A stretch of 52,055 nt of DNA from JAIEPT01 sp038217425 (GTDB lineage Bacteria; Planctomycetota; Planctomycetia; Gemmatales; Gemmataceae), in the NCBI GenBank assembly GCA_038217425.1, contig JBBQPM010000026.1, positions 1-52,055 on the forward strand, written 5' to 3'. Position numbers and translations under genes: made by a program. Below, piece by piece: positions 33,019 to 39,989 of the stretch. Position 1 is the stretch's first letter. Every line of letters begins with the position of its first letter. Under the pieces are notes generated by a model. That model saw only the letters and a list, made by a program, of their open reading frames with translations, had not been told where the DNA came from and did no database searches.

Positions 33019-33137
33019 GAAAGCCCAGGGATGGCGATCCCTGGGGAATCGCCAAAAATCGTCATTTTGGTGCAATCGCGTTCGCGCAAAATCGTGTTTC
33101 CGGGCGATTCCCCAGGGATCGCCATCCCTGGGCTTTC
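33019..33137. repeat. perfect 35-bp inverted repeat with self-palindromic arms
   Basis: Arms at 33019-33053 and 33103-33137 are exact complements separated by 49 bp. Each arm is also a hairpin by itself: CCCAGGGAT, GGCG, ATCCCTGGG. It starts 8 bp after the VWA/TPR stop and could end that transcript. Confidence 0.92.
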
Positions 33138-33195
33138 GCCGCCAACATCCATAATTTTAACTCCAGCGAAATGTTTCCCACCCCAGAGGTGCGTC

Positions 33196-34329
33196 ATGGT
33201 CACTCGTGGTTCGTTATGTCTACTGCTGCTCAGCATCGCGCCGCTGTCGGCCGAGGAAGTGCCGTCGCTGCTCCTGCGTCTCAAGGCCGTCGGCAAAGAA
33301 GGGTCCGGCAACGCGGAAGCGCGTAAGGCGTGGAAGGAACTCGCGGGGAAGGGCCCTGAAGTCCTGCCGCAAGTCCTTGCCGGCTTGGGCGACGCTGACC
33401 CGACCGCCGCCAACTGGATCCGCTCCGCCGTCGAATCGATCGCCGACAAGGCCGCTCGCCAGGGCAAGCCGCTAAAGGCCGCGTCGTTCGAAACGTTCGT
33501 CAAGGATCGCAGTCAATCGGGCGCCGCCCGTAGACTTGCCTACGAGTATCTCGTCAAGCTCGACAAGACCGCCCCGACTCGCTTGCTGCCGACCATGCTT
33601 GACGACCCCGGCCAGGAACTCCGCCGCGACGCCGTCGAGGTCATTCTCAAAGATGCCGCCAATGCGAAAGACGCCAAGGCCGCGTATCTCAAGGCCCTCG
33701 AACATGCCCGCGATAAGGATCAAGTCACGCAGGTCGCCGACTCGCTGAAGAAGCTGGGCGTCGACGTCAACCTCACCGAACAGTTCGGCTTCGTCACCCG
33801 CTGGGCCGTCACCGGTCCCTTCAACAACGTCAAGGGCGTCGGCTTCAAAACTCCCTACCCCCCCGAGGCGGGCGTCGATCTCGCTGCCAAGTACGTCGGC
33901 AAGGACGGCGTCACCTGTATTTGGGAAGAAACCGCGCCGACCGACAAGCTCGGCCTCGTCGATTTTAACAAGGTCGTCGACCAACTCAAGGGCGCCGTCT
34001 ACTACGCGTACAGCGTCATCGAGTCCCCCAAGGACCAGCCCGTCGAGATCCGCGCCGGCAGCAACAATGCCGTCCGCATCTGGCTCAACGGCAAAGAGAT
34101 CTACTTCCGTGAAGAGTACCACCACGGCATGCGGATGGACCAGCACACGGGCAAGGGCGTCCTCAAAGAGGGCCGCAATGAGATCCTGATCAAGGTGCTG
34201 CAGAACGAACAGACCGATAGCTGGGCGCAGCAGTGGTCCTTCCAACTTCGCATCTGCGATCACCTGGGGGGCCGAGTGCCGTTCGCAAACATCACTCCGA
34301 AGCTGTCCGAACGCAAAAAGGGATCCTAA
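33196..34329 (+). CDS. secreted HEAT-like protein with C-terminal beta domain
   Basis: A 377-residue exported protein. The signal peptide is MVTRGSLCLLLLSIAPLSA. Residues 25-190 are helical and repeat-like (LPQVLAGLGDADPTAANWIR, LLPTMLDDPGQELRRDAVEV), resembling HEAT repeats. Residues 195-377 resemble a beta-sandwich (RWAVTGPFNNVKGVGF, VEIRAGSNNAVRIWLNGKEI) as in carbohydrate-binding modules. GAGG lies six bases before ATG 33196; upstream in-frame codons read through a palindrome and are not used. The stop is 2 bp before the next start, so the two form an operon. Confidence 0.82.
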   Translation: MVTRGSLCLLLLSIAPLSAEEVPSLLLRLKAVGKEGSGNAEARKAWKELAGKGPEVLPQVLAGLGDADPTAANWIRSAVESIADKAARQGKPLKAASFETFVKDRSQSGAARRLAYEYLVKLDKTAPTRLLPTMLDDPGQELRRDAVEVILKDAANAKDAKAAYLKALEHARDKDQVTQVADSLKKLGVDVNLTEQFGFVTRWAVTGPFNNVKGVGFKTPYPPEAGVDLAAKYVGKDGVTCIWEETAPTDKLGLVDFNKVVDQLKGAVYYAYSVIESPKDQPVEIRAGSNNAVRIWLNGKEIYFREEYHHGMRMDQHTGKGVLKEGRNEILIKVLQNEQTDSWAQQWSFQLRICDHLGGRVPFANITPKLSERKKGS

Positions 34330-34331
34330 CC

Positions 34332-35549
34332 ATGAAACGACTTTCGATTGCCCTGCTCGCGCTGGCCAGCTTCGCGCAGGCCGAGGATTTTCCGCAGTTT
34401 CGCGGCGTCGGCGGCCGGGGCGTTTCCAAGGAAACCAATCTCCCGCTGAAGTGGGACGAAACCACCAACGTCCGCTGGAAGATGCCGCTGCCGGGCCGCG
34501 GGCTCTCCGCGCCGGTCGTCTCCAAGGGACGAGTTTACGTGACCGCCGCCACCGGCCCCGAACAGAAACGGCTGCACGTCCTTTGCTTTGACGTCAAGAC
34601 CGGCGACCGGCTCTGGGAACGCCAGTTCTGGGCGACCGGGGGCACCCAGTGCCATCCCAAGACCAACATGGCCGCCCCCACGCCGATCGCCGACGGCCAG
34701 CGCGTCTACGCCCTTTTCGCTACCGCCGACCTTGTATGCCTTGATCACGACGGCAATCTCGAATGGTACCGCTCCCTCGTGGGCGACTATCCCACCGTTG
34801 GCAATAACGTCGGCATGGCCTCCTCGCCGATCCTCATCCCCGGCAGCGTCCTCGTACACATGGAAAACGTCGGCGAGTCGTTCGCGGTCGCCATCGACCG
34901 CGTCACCGGCCAAAACACCTGGCGCATTCCCCGGCCCAACCTCATCAACTGGAACACGCCTCACTTGTTCCAGAACGGCGACAAGAGCGAAGTCGTCCTC
35001 GCGACGCCGAACGGACTCACCGCGCACGATCCCCTCACCGGCAAGGAACTATGGAGACACACCAAGTCCAGGCCGGCGACCATGGCCTCCATGACCTCCG
35101 CGGACGGCGTCCTCTATTCCCCCGGCGACGTCCTCGCCGCCGTGCAACCGACCGGCGAGAATGTCGAGCCCAAAGTTCTCTGGACCTCGAAGAATCTTCC
35201 GTCCGGCTACAGCTCGCCGACCGTCGTCGGGGACTTCATCTTCACCTGCAACAACGGCGGCATCGTCACTTGCGGCGACGCCAAGACCGGCGAAAAGCAC
35301 TGGTCGCAGCGCGCCCAGGGCAACACCTTCTCCGGTTCGCCGCTGGTGGCCGACAACAAGCTCTTCGTCCTCGCCGAGGATGGCACGACAACGGTATTCG
35401 AGATCGCCAAGGAAAAGAAGATCCTCACCGTCAACGCCGTGAGCACCGGCGACGCGAAGGACGCGTTCATGGCCGGCATGGTGGCGGCGGATGGCGCCTT
35501 CTTCTTACGCTCGGACAAGTACCTGTACTGCGTCTCCGAGCGGAAGTAA
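34332..35549 (+). CDS. secreted PQQ/WD40-like beta-propeller protein
   Basis: A 405-residue exported protein with a signal peptide (MKRLSIALLALASFAQA). The body carries repeated beta-propeller units with the PQQ-like signature (VYALFATADLVCLDHDGNLEW, GLTAHDPLTGKELWR, FTCNNGGIVTCGDAKTGEKHW). Such planctomycete proteins are usually outside the cytoplasm and of unknown substrate. It is translated directly after the HEAT-like protein (2-bp gap), and its stop overlaps the holB start as TAATG. Confidence 0.9.
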   Translation: MKRLSIALLALASFAQAEDFPQFRGVGGRGVSKETNLPLKWDETTNVRWKMPLPGRGLSAPVVSKGRVYVTAATGPEQKRLHVLCFDVKTGDRLWERQFWATGGTQCHPKTNMAAPTPIADGQRVYALFATADLVCLDHDGNLEWYRSLVGDYPTVGNNVGMASSPILIPGSVLVHMENVGESFAVAIDRVTGQNTWRIPRPNLINWNTPHLFQNGDKSEVVLATPNGLTAHDPLTGKELWRHTKSRPATMASMTSADGVLYSPGDVLAAVQPTGENVEPKVLWTSKNLPSGYSSPTVVGDFIFTCNNGGIVTCGDAKTGEKHWSQRAQGNTFSGSPLVADNKLFVLAEDGTTTVFEIAKEKKILTVNAVSTGDAKDAFMAGMVAADGAFFLRSDKYLYCVSERK

Positions 35550-36550
35550 TGGCCTGGTCCTCCATCCTGGGCCATGACCGCTGGGCCGCGGCGTTCGACC
35601 ATATCGTCCGCCGCGGCCGACTCGCTCATGCGTATCTGTTCGTGGGCCCGGCCGGCGTGGGCAAGCACCTGTTTGCCCGCGAACTCGCCAAGGCCCTTCT
35701 CTGCGAAACGCCCAAGGAGATTTTGGCGGCCTGCGACACGTGTGCCGCGTGCAAGTTGGTGGTTGCGGGCACCCATCCCGATTTGCTCGAATTGCAAAGG
35801 CCTGAGGATAAGAACGAGTTCCCCATCGATTTGATCCGCGACCTGATCGCCAATTTCGCGCTCAAACCCGCCCGGCAGCACGGCAAGATCGCCATCCTCA
35901 ACGACGCCGACGACCTCAACGACACTGCAGCGAATGGCTTTCTGAAGACGCTGGAGGAACCGCCGCCGGGCTCGCTCCTCATCCTGATCGGCACGCACCT
36001 GGAAGGTCAGTTGCCGACCATTCGTTCGCGCTGCCAGGTCGTCCGCTTCGCGCCGCTGGGCAACGATTTGGTCCGCAGCATCCTCGTCAAAAACGAAGCC
36101 GCCGATCCCGATCGCCTGGTGCGGCTCGCGGGCGGCAGTCCGGGCCGCGCGGTGTTGCTCGCCGATCCGGAGTTGTGGGCGTTCCGCGCGAAACTGCTGC
36201 ATGGTTTGGCGCAGCCCAAGGTGGCGACGTTCGAGTTGGCCAAGGAATTCGCCGAGTTCGCGGAGGAAGCGGGCAAGGAGACGGCGCTGCATCGCCAGCG
36301 TGTGGGCCAGGTCTTCTTCTTGATGCTGGACGGCCTGCGCGAGGCGTTGCGACTCAGCCTGGGTGCGGCGTTGACGCCCGGCGAGGAGGGAGAATCGCTA
36401 CAACGGTTAGCGGACCGTCTGGGCCCCGAGAAAATCGCCGCCCTGATCGATCGCTGCCTGGAGGCGCAGACGCATCTGGACCGATACCTCCAGGTGAGTC
36501 TCGTTCTGGAAGGGCTCTTCGAGAGTCTGACGCAAGCGATCGAATTATGA
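35549..36550 (+). CDS. holB: DNA polymerase III subunit delta'
   Basis: A 333-residue clamp-loader subunit. The Walker A-like loop is GPAGVGKH at 33-40, the zinc-module Cys residues lie at 52, 62, 65 and 68 (CDTCAACK), and the LKTLEEPPPGSLLIL and RSRCQ motifs are typical. It works with delta, DnaX and the beta clamp. It starts by a TAATG overlap with the preceding PQQ gene and itself overlaps a small lipoprotein gene as ATGA. In many bacteria tmk precedes holB; here a secreted protein does, so the operon is mixed. Confidence 0.92.
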   Translation: MAWSSILGHDRWAAAFDHIVRRGRLAHAYLFVGPAGVGKHLFARELAKALLCETPKEILAACDTCAACKLVVAGTHPDLLELQRPEDKNEFPIDLIRDLIANFALKPARQHGKIAILNDADDLNDTAANGFLKTLEEPPPGSLLILIGTHLEGQLPTIRSRCQVVRFAPLGNDLVRSILVKNEAADPDRLVRLAGGSPGRAVLLADPELWAFRAKLLHGLAQPKVATFELAKEFAEFAEEAGKETALHRQRVGQVFFLMLDGLREALRLSLGAALTPGEEGESLQRLADRLGPEKIAALIDRCLEAQTHLDRYLQVSLVLEGLFESLTQAIEL

Positions 36551-36813
36551 AACGACTTGCCCCGCTGCTGTTCCTGCCGATGTTCGGCTGTTCGACGAGT
36601 CCCCTCGTGGACATGCAAGACTACTTCAAGAAGCCGAGGATGTACCGAAACCAGGTCGACCCGTACGGCGGCGTGTGTGCGCCGCAGGGCCAATTGCCCG
36701 GATTGATCGGGACGGCGCAGCCGGTGGTTCCGTTCCCCGCGGTGCCGCCGCCGCTGATCGCGCCGGGCGCGGGGCCGGTCCCGGCTCCGCCGCCGCCGCC
36801 GTTTGGGCCGTGA
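36547..36813 (+). CDS. small putative lipoprotein, Pro-rich
   Basis: An 88-residue protein with a short lipoprotein-type leader ending at Cys15 (LLFLPMFGC). The match to the lipobox is imperfect, since Met and Phe occupy the positions before Gly. The tail is Pro/Ala-rich (VPFPAVPPPLIAPGAG...). Translation is coupled to holB by ATGA. Nothing else can be said about its function. Confidence 0.7.
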   Translation: MKRLAPLLFLPMFGCSTSPLVDMQDYFKKPRMYRNQVDPYGGVCAPQGQLPGLIGTAQPVVPFPAVPPPLIAPGAGPVPAPPPPPFGP

Positions 36814-36814
36814 G

Positions 36815-36881
36815 TGTTTAGCCGCCGCGTCCTCGCGGCGCGAACCCGACGGCCGCGCCGCGAGGACGCAGCGGCTAAACA
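36815..36881. terminator. 28-bp inverted repeat between convergent genes
   Basis: TGTTTAGCCGCCGCGTCCTC (36815-36834), extended to 36842, is the near-exact complement of 36854-36881. The right arm contains the cmk stop codon (36875-36877). As a hairpin it can end transcripts from both sides. Confidence 0.75.
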
Positions 36882-37531
36882 ATGTGTCTCCGCCGCTGCA
36901 CTTCCGCGAACATTTGTTCGATAACCTCCTCGAGCGAAAGTCCCGTGCTATCGAGCAGGACCGCATCGGGGGCCGGCGTCATTGGCGCGATGGCTCGCTG
37001 CGCGTCGCGCGCATCGCGGGCCTCTTGATCACTGAGGATTTCTTCCCAGGTCAGCGACGAACCTTTTTGCGCCAGTTCGCGCTGACGGCGCATGGCCCGT
37101 TCCCGGGGATCGGCGACGAGGAAGAATTTGCACTCTGCGTGCGGAAAGACGAGCGTCCCTTGATCGCGTCCCTCGGAGACGATATCGCGGTCGGCCCCGA
37201 TGGCCCTTTGCCAGCCGACCATGGTGTGTCGCACGAGCGGGCTATTGGCGATGGCCGCAGAAGCCGCCGTCACCTCCGGCGTGCGAATGAGATTCGAGAC
37301 GTCATTGCCGTCGACGAGGACCTGGGTGCCGGGGACTTCCAGACGCAGCGACGCGAGCAGCGTTTGGAGAGATGATTCGCAGGAGCGATCGATGCCGTCG
37401 CGCAGGCAAACCCACGTGACGGCCCGATACATGGCGCCGGTGTCGAGAAAGTCGAAGCCCAGGCGCTGGGCGAGCCGGCGAGCGGCGGTGCTCTTGCCGG
37501 CGCCGGCAGGTCCGTCGATGGTGATAATCAT
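36875..37531 (-). CDS. cmk: cytidylate kinase
   Basis: A 218-residue kinase that converts CMP and dCMP to diphosphates. The P-loop is G7-P-A-G-A-G-K-S14, followed by FLDTGAMYRAVTW, which is the CMP-binding signature, and the Arg-rich lid DPRERAMRRQ. The family length is about 220, so the protein is complete. Its last codons lie inside the 28-bp palindrome. The neighbouring gene upstream is a two-helix membrane protein on the same strand. Confidence 0.95.
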   Translation of the reverse strand: MIITIDGPAGAGKSTAARRLAQRLGFDFLDTGAMYRAVTWVCLRDGIDRSCESSLQTLLASLRLEVPGTQVLVDGNDVSNLIRTPEVTAASAAIANSPLVRHTMVGWQRAIGADRDIVSEGRDQGTLVFPHAECKFFLVADPRERAMRRQRELAQKGSSLTWEEILSDQEARDARDAQRAIAPMTPAPDAVLLDSTGLSLEEVIEQMFAEVQRRRHIV

Positions 37532-37544
37532 GAGTGTCCGCCAA

Positions 37545-37751
37545 CTACTGGGGCCCCCGAGAATCGAATCGGGTCAACCATTGAGCGACTAGAAGGCCGA
37601 CGAGTAGTCCGATCCAGGTTGCGCAAGGGATAATAATGATACCGGCAATTCGCTCGAAGCCGACCAGCGCAAAGGTTGTGAAAATCCCTCCTGATAACGC
37701 ACCCAATAATCCGCCGACGACTCCCAAAATCCAACCAAATCGATCGATCAT
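37545..37751 (-). CDS. small two-helix membrane protein
   Basis: A 68-residue hydrophobic protein with two membrane segments (ILGVVGGLLGALSGGIFTTF and IAGIIIIPCATWIGLLVGLL) and Gly-rich turns. It begins with MIDRFGW at 37751. It lies 13 bp upstream of cmk on the same strand and could be co-transcribed. No family is recognised. Confidence 0.6.
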   Translation of the reverse strand: MIDRFGWILGVVGGLLGALSGGIFTTFALVGFERIAGIIIIPCATWIGLLVGLLVAQWLTRFDSRGPQ

Positions 37752-37819
37752 CTAATCACCGAACTCTCTCGCCAGAAACGATCTCTTCGGCCTGAATACC
37801 TATACCGTCGGGTTGCTCT

Positions 37820-37836
37820 TCGGCCTGAAAGGCCGA
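37820..37836. repeat. REP-type palindrome A, left
   Basis: TCGGCCTGAAAGGCCGA, a short stem-loop mirrored by A' at 38445. Confidence 0.85.
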
Positions 37837-37844
37837 CTCTTACA

Positions 37845-37866
37845 GCCCAGGCCGTGAGGCCTGGGT
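37845..37866. repeat. REP-type palindrome B, left
   Basis: GCCCAGGCC, GTGA, GGCCTGGGT stem-loop mirrored by B' at 38415. Confidence 0.85.
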
Positions 37867-37883
37867 AAACGATTGCATTAGTT

Positions 37884-37900
37884 CGGCCCTGTAAGGGCCG
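37884..37900. repeat. REP-type palindrome C, left
   Basis: CGGCCCTGTAAGGGCCG stem-loop mirrored by C' at 38380. It is followed by CTCG, which is also mirrored. Confidence 0.85.
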
Positions 37901-37907
37901 CTCGACG

Positions 37908-38360
37908 TCATTCCCAGAGGTAACGTTCATCCCAGTGGATTTCGTAGCGACGCAACCATTCACGTAGTTCGTCCTGGAACGTCTGCTTGCTGTGATGCCT
38001 CTCCTGGTTCTGGATGTAATTGCGTACCGCTTCCACGTTCGACTGACTCACGGAGAATGCAGCATAGCCCGCCTGCCAATGGAATTCGATTGCCGGGCGA
38101 ATCTTCTCATTCACCCATGCGGAACTCGTCGACTTGATCGTTCCAATGGCCCCGGCGACGGTATGCGTTCGGCCCAGGATGAACATCATATGAACGTGGT
38201 CCGCAACGCCGCCGTTCACGAGTGCCTGGCAGTCGATGTTGTTTGCGATGCCGCTGAGCACCCTGAACAGCTCTTCGCGCCATGCGGATTGAATCGTCGG
38301 TTCGCGATTCTTCGTCGAGAAAACCGCGTGCACGTAGATTTTTGCCAAGGATTGCGGCAT
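37908..38360 (-). CDS. IS200-like REP-associated tyrosine transposase (RAYT)
   Basis: A 150-residue HUH single-strand DNA nuclease of the Y1 transposase family. The HUH motif is His55-Val-His57 in VADHVHMMF and the catalytic Tyr is probably Tyr115 in VRNYIQNQERHH. AGGAG lies about eight bases before ATG 38360. Three palindromes on each side repeat in mirror order (A-B-C, gene, C'-B'-A'), the organisation expected of a RAYT that recognises such hairpins. Such genes are usually single copy and domesticated rather than strongly mobile. Confidence 0.9.
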   Translation of the reverse strand: MPQSLAKIYVHAVFSTKNREPTIQSAWREELFRVLSGIANNIDCQALVNGGVADHVHMMFILGRTHTVAGAIGTIKSTSSAWVNEKIRPAIEFHWQAGYAAFSVSQSNVEAVRNYIQNQERHHSKQTFQDELREWLRRYEIHWDERYLWE

Positions 38361-38379
38361 CGCGAAGGCTCCTGGCGAG

Positions 38380-38396
38380 CGGCCCCTACAGGGCCG
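38380..38396. repeat. REP-type palindrome C', right
   Basis: CGGCCCCTACAGGGCCG preceded by CGAG, the inverted counterpart of C. Confidence 0.85.
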
Positions 38397-38414
38397 AGGC
38401 TGATACGCAATTTC

Positions 38415-38436
38415 ACCCAGGCCTTACGGCCTGGGC
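38415..38436. repeat. REP-type palindrome B', right
   Basis: ACCCAGGCC, TTAC, GGCCTGGGC stem-loop, the inverted counterpart of B. Confidence 0.85.
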
Positions 38437-38444
38437 TATATGAG

Positions 38445-38461
38445 TCGGCCCTTCAGGCCGG
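38445..38461. repeat. REP-type palindrome A', right
   Basis: TCGGCCCTTCAGGCCGG stem-loop, the inverted counterpart of A, 23 bp from the stop of the next gene. Confidence 0.8.
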
Positions 38462-38483
38462 AATTCGGGCGTCGCTCCCTTCG

Positions 38484-39854
38484 TTAATACTCCCGCGCCC
38501 GATTGACGCCCGGATTCGGAAACGCGTATTTGCCGTCCGCGCCCAAACGGATCGGGGCGTCGCTCGTTAGCGTCAGCTTGTCGATGTCCGGGGCGAACTC
38601 GTGCTCACAATCGAGCATCTGCTGACGCGTCACCTGCTGGCCCGTGTGCGCCGCCATACGGCCCATCGACGTGATCAGGCTCGCCTCGGCGCCGCGGCGG
38701 GCTTCGTTGTAATAACGGTCGTTGCGGATCGCGTCGATCAGGTGGACCCATTCCAGTCGGTACGGGTTGGGCTCCGCACCGGTCCCCGTGCCGTAACGCC
38801 AAACGACGTCGTCGTTGATGAAGTTTTGGCCCCGGAAGATTCGGCACCGCGCCGGCGTGTGCCCCGATTGCGAAATGACGGCCGAGCCCTTCGTGCCATG
38901 GGCGTAGCTGGCGAATTCCTGATGGCAGCCGGGGACATTGCGCCCTTCGAGGAAGAGTTTGGCGCCGTCCGCGAAGGTGTACTCGACGGAGTAGCTGTCG
39001 AAGTTCTGGTCGATGTAGTTGCCGCGGAAGTGCCGGCCGCCGGACCCCTTGGCGCTGACGGGCCAGGCGCCCTTCATCCAGCAGCATTCGTCGATGTTGT
39101 GGATCAGGAAATCGCTGTAGCAGCCGCCGCTCGCCCAGAGGAACGAATGGAAGCGCTGGATCTGAAACATGAGTTCGCTGATGCCGGCCGGCTTGGGCTC
39201 GGCGAAGCAGGTGCCGACGGGCCCGGTCATGCGGTACGCACGCAGGAACGTGAGATCGCCGAGGGCGCCGTCCTGGATGCGCTTGAGGAGTTCCTTGCGG
39301 GCGTCGCAGTGTCGGCACATCAGGCCGACGCCAACCTTGATGCCGGCGCGTTCGGACGCCTCGGCCACGCGTAAGAATTTCTTCGTGCTGGGGCCGTCGA
39401 CGGTGAGCGGCTTTTCCATGAATACGTTGACGCCCTTGCGGACGGCGTAATCGAACATGAGCCAGCGGAACCCGGGGGGCGTGGCCATGATGGCGATGTC
39501 GCCGGGGCGCAAGGCGTCGATCGCTTTTTGATACGCGTCGAAGCCGATGAATCGGCGACTCTCGGGGACGTCGACCTTGGCGACGTTGGGGCCTTGATTG
39601 ATCGAGCGGTAGCTGCCGGCCAGGCGTTCCGGGAAGACGTCGGCCATGGCGACGAGCTTGGTGTTGGGGACGGCGAGGGCGTCGCCGGCAGCACCGGTGC
39701 CGCGGCCGCCGCAGCCGATGAGGGCGAGCTGAATGACGGTGTTCTCGCCGGCGTAGACGCCCGAGGGGAACAGCGCGGCCACGGCCGAAGTCGTCGCCAC
39801 GGCGCCCGTGGCCTGGAGGACGTCGCGCCGCGACAAGTCTGGAGACTGCACCAT
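38484..39854 (-). CDS. Tat-exported Gfo/Idh/MocA family oxidoreductase
   Basis: A 456-residue NAD(P)-dependent oxidoreductase. It has a twin-arginine signal (SRRDVLQATG, Arg9-Arg10) followed by a Rossmann motif ALIGCGGRGTG near 44-54 and the catalytic EKP motif Glu147-Lys148-Pro149. The C-terminal half carries the family alpha/beta domain. Exported members are common in planctomycetes and probably act on sugars or inositol-like polyols in the periplasm. The gene ends 23 bp from the right side of the RAYT/REP unit. Confidence 0.92.
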   Translation of the reverse strand: MVQSPDLSRRDVLQATGAVATTSAVAALFPSGVYAGENTVIQLALIGCGGRGTGAAGDALAVPNTKLVAMADVFPERLAGSYRSINQGPNVAKVDVPESRRFIGFDAYQKAIDALRPGDIAIMATPPGFRWLMFDYAVRKGVNVFMEKPLTVDGPSTKKFLRVAEASERAGIKVGVGLMCRHCDARKELLKRIQDGALGDLTFLRAYRMTGPVGTCFAEPKPAGISELMFQIQRFHSFLWASGGCYSDFLIHNIDECCWMKGAWPVSAKGSGGRHFRGNYIDQNFDSYSVEYTFADGAKLFLEGRNVPGCHQEFASYAHGTKGSAVISQSGHTPARCRIFRGQNFINDDVVWRYGTGTGAEPNPYRLEWVHLIDAIRNDRYYNEARRGAEASLITSMGRMAAHTGQQVTRQQMLDCEHEFAPDIDKLTLTSDAPIRLGADGKYAFPNPGVNRAREY

Positions 39855-39989
39855 AAAACCTCCCGATTCGGGAATTTGGGTTGAGTGTTGAGCGTGAGTT
39901 CTTTACAGTGTATCTAAGGCGCCTCCGCGGCACCAAGCACAAAACCCGCCTCCCCGCAATTTTTCTCGCCGTTTATTCTCGAGGTTCCT

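Noticed and set aside
33004..33195. N-terminal extension of the HEAT-like protein reading through the palindrome
   Set aside because: The extension reads repeated SPGMAIPGESP-type phrases that come from the hairpin sequence. A signal peptide and ribosome site at 33196 mark the real start.
37783..37866. Possible CRISPR-like array of short repeats left of the RAYT gene
   Set aside because: The units are different palindromes with no equal repeat-spacer rhythm and they are mirrored beyond the gene, which fits REP sequences.
38605..39942. Long minus-strand frame rich in Arg overlapping the Gfo/Idh/MocA gene
   Set aside because: It is an alternative frame of a GC-rich real gene, with extreme Arg, Pro and His content and no domain.
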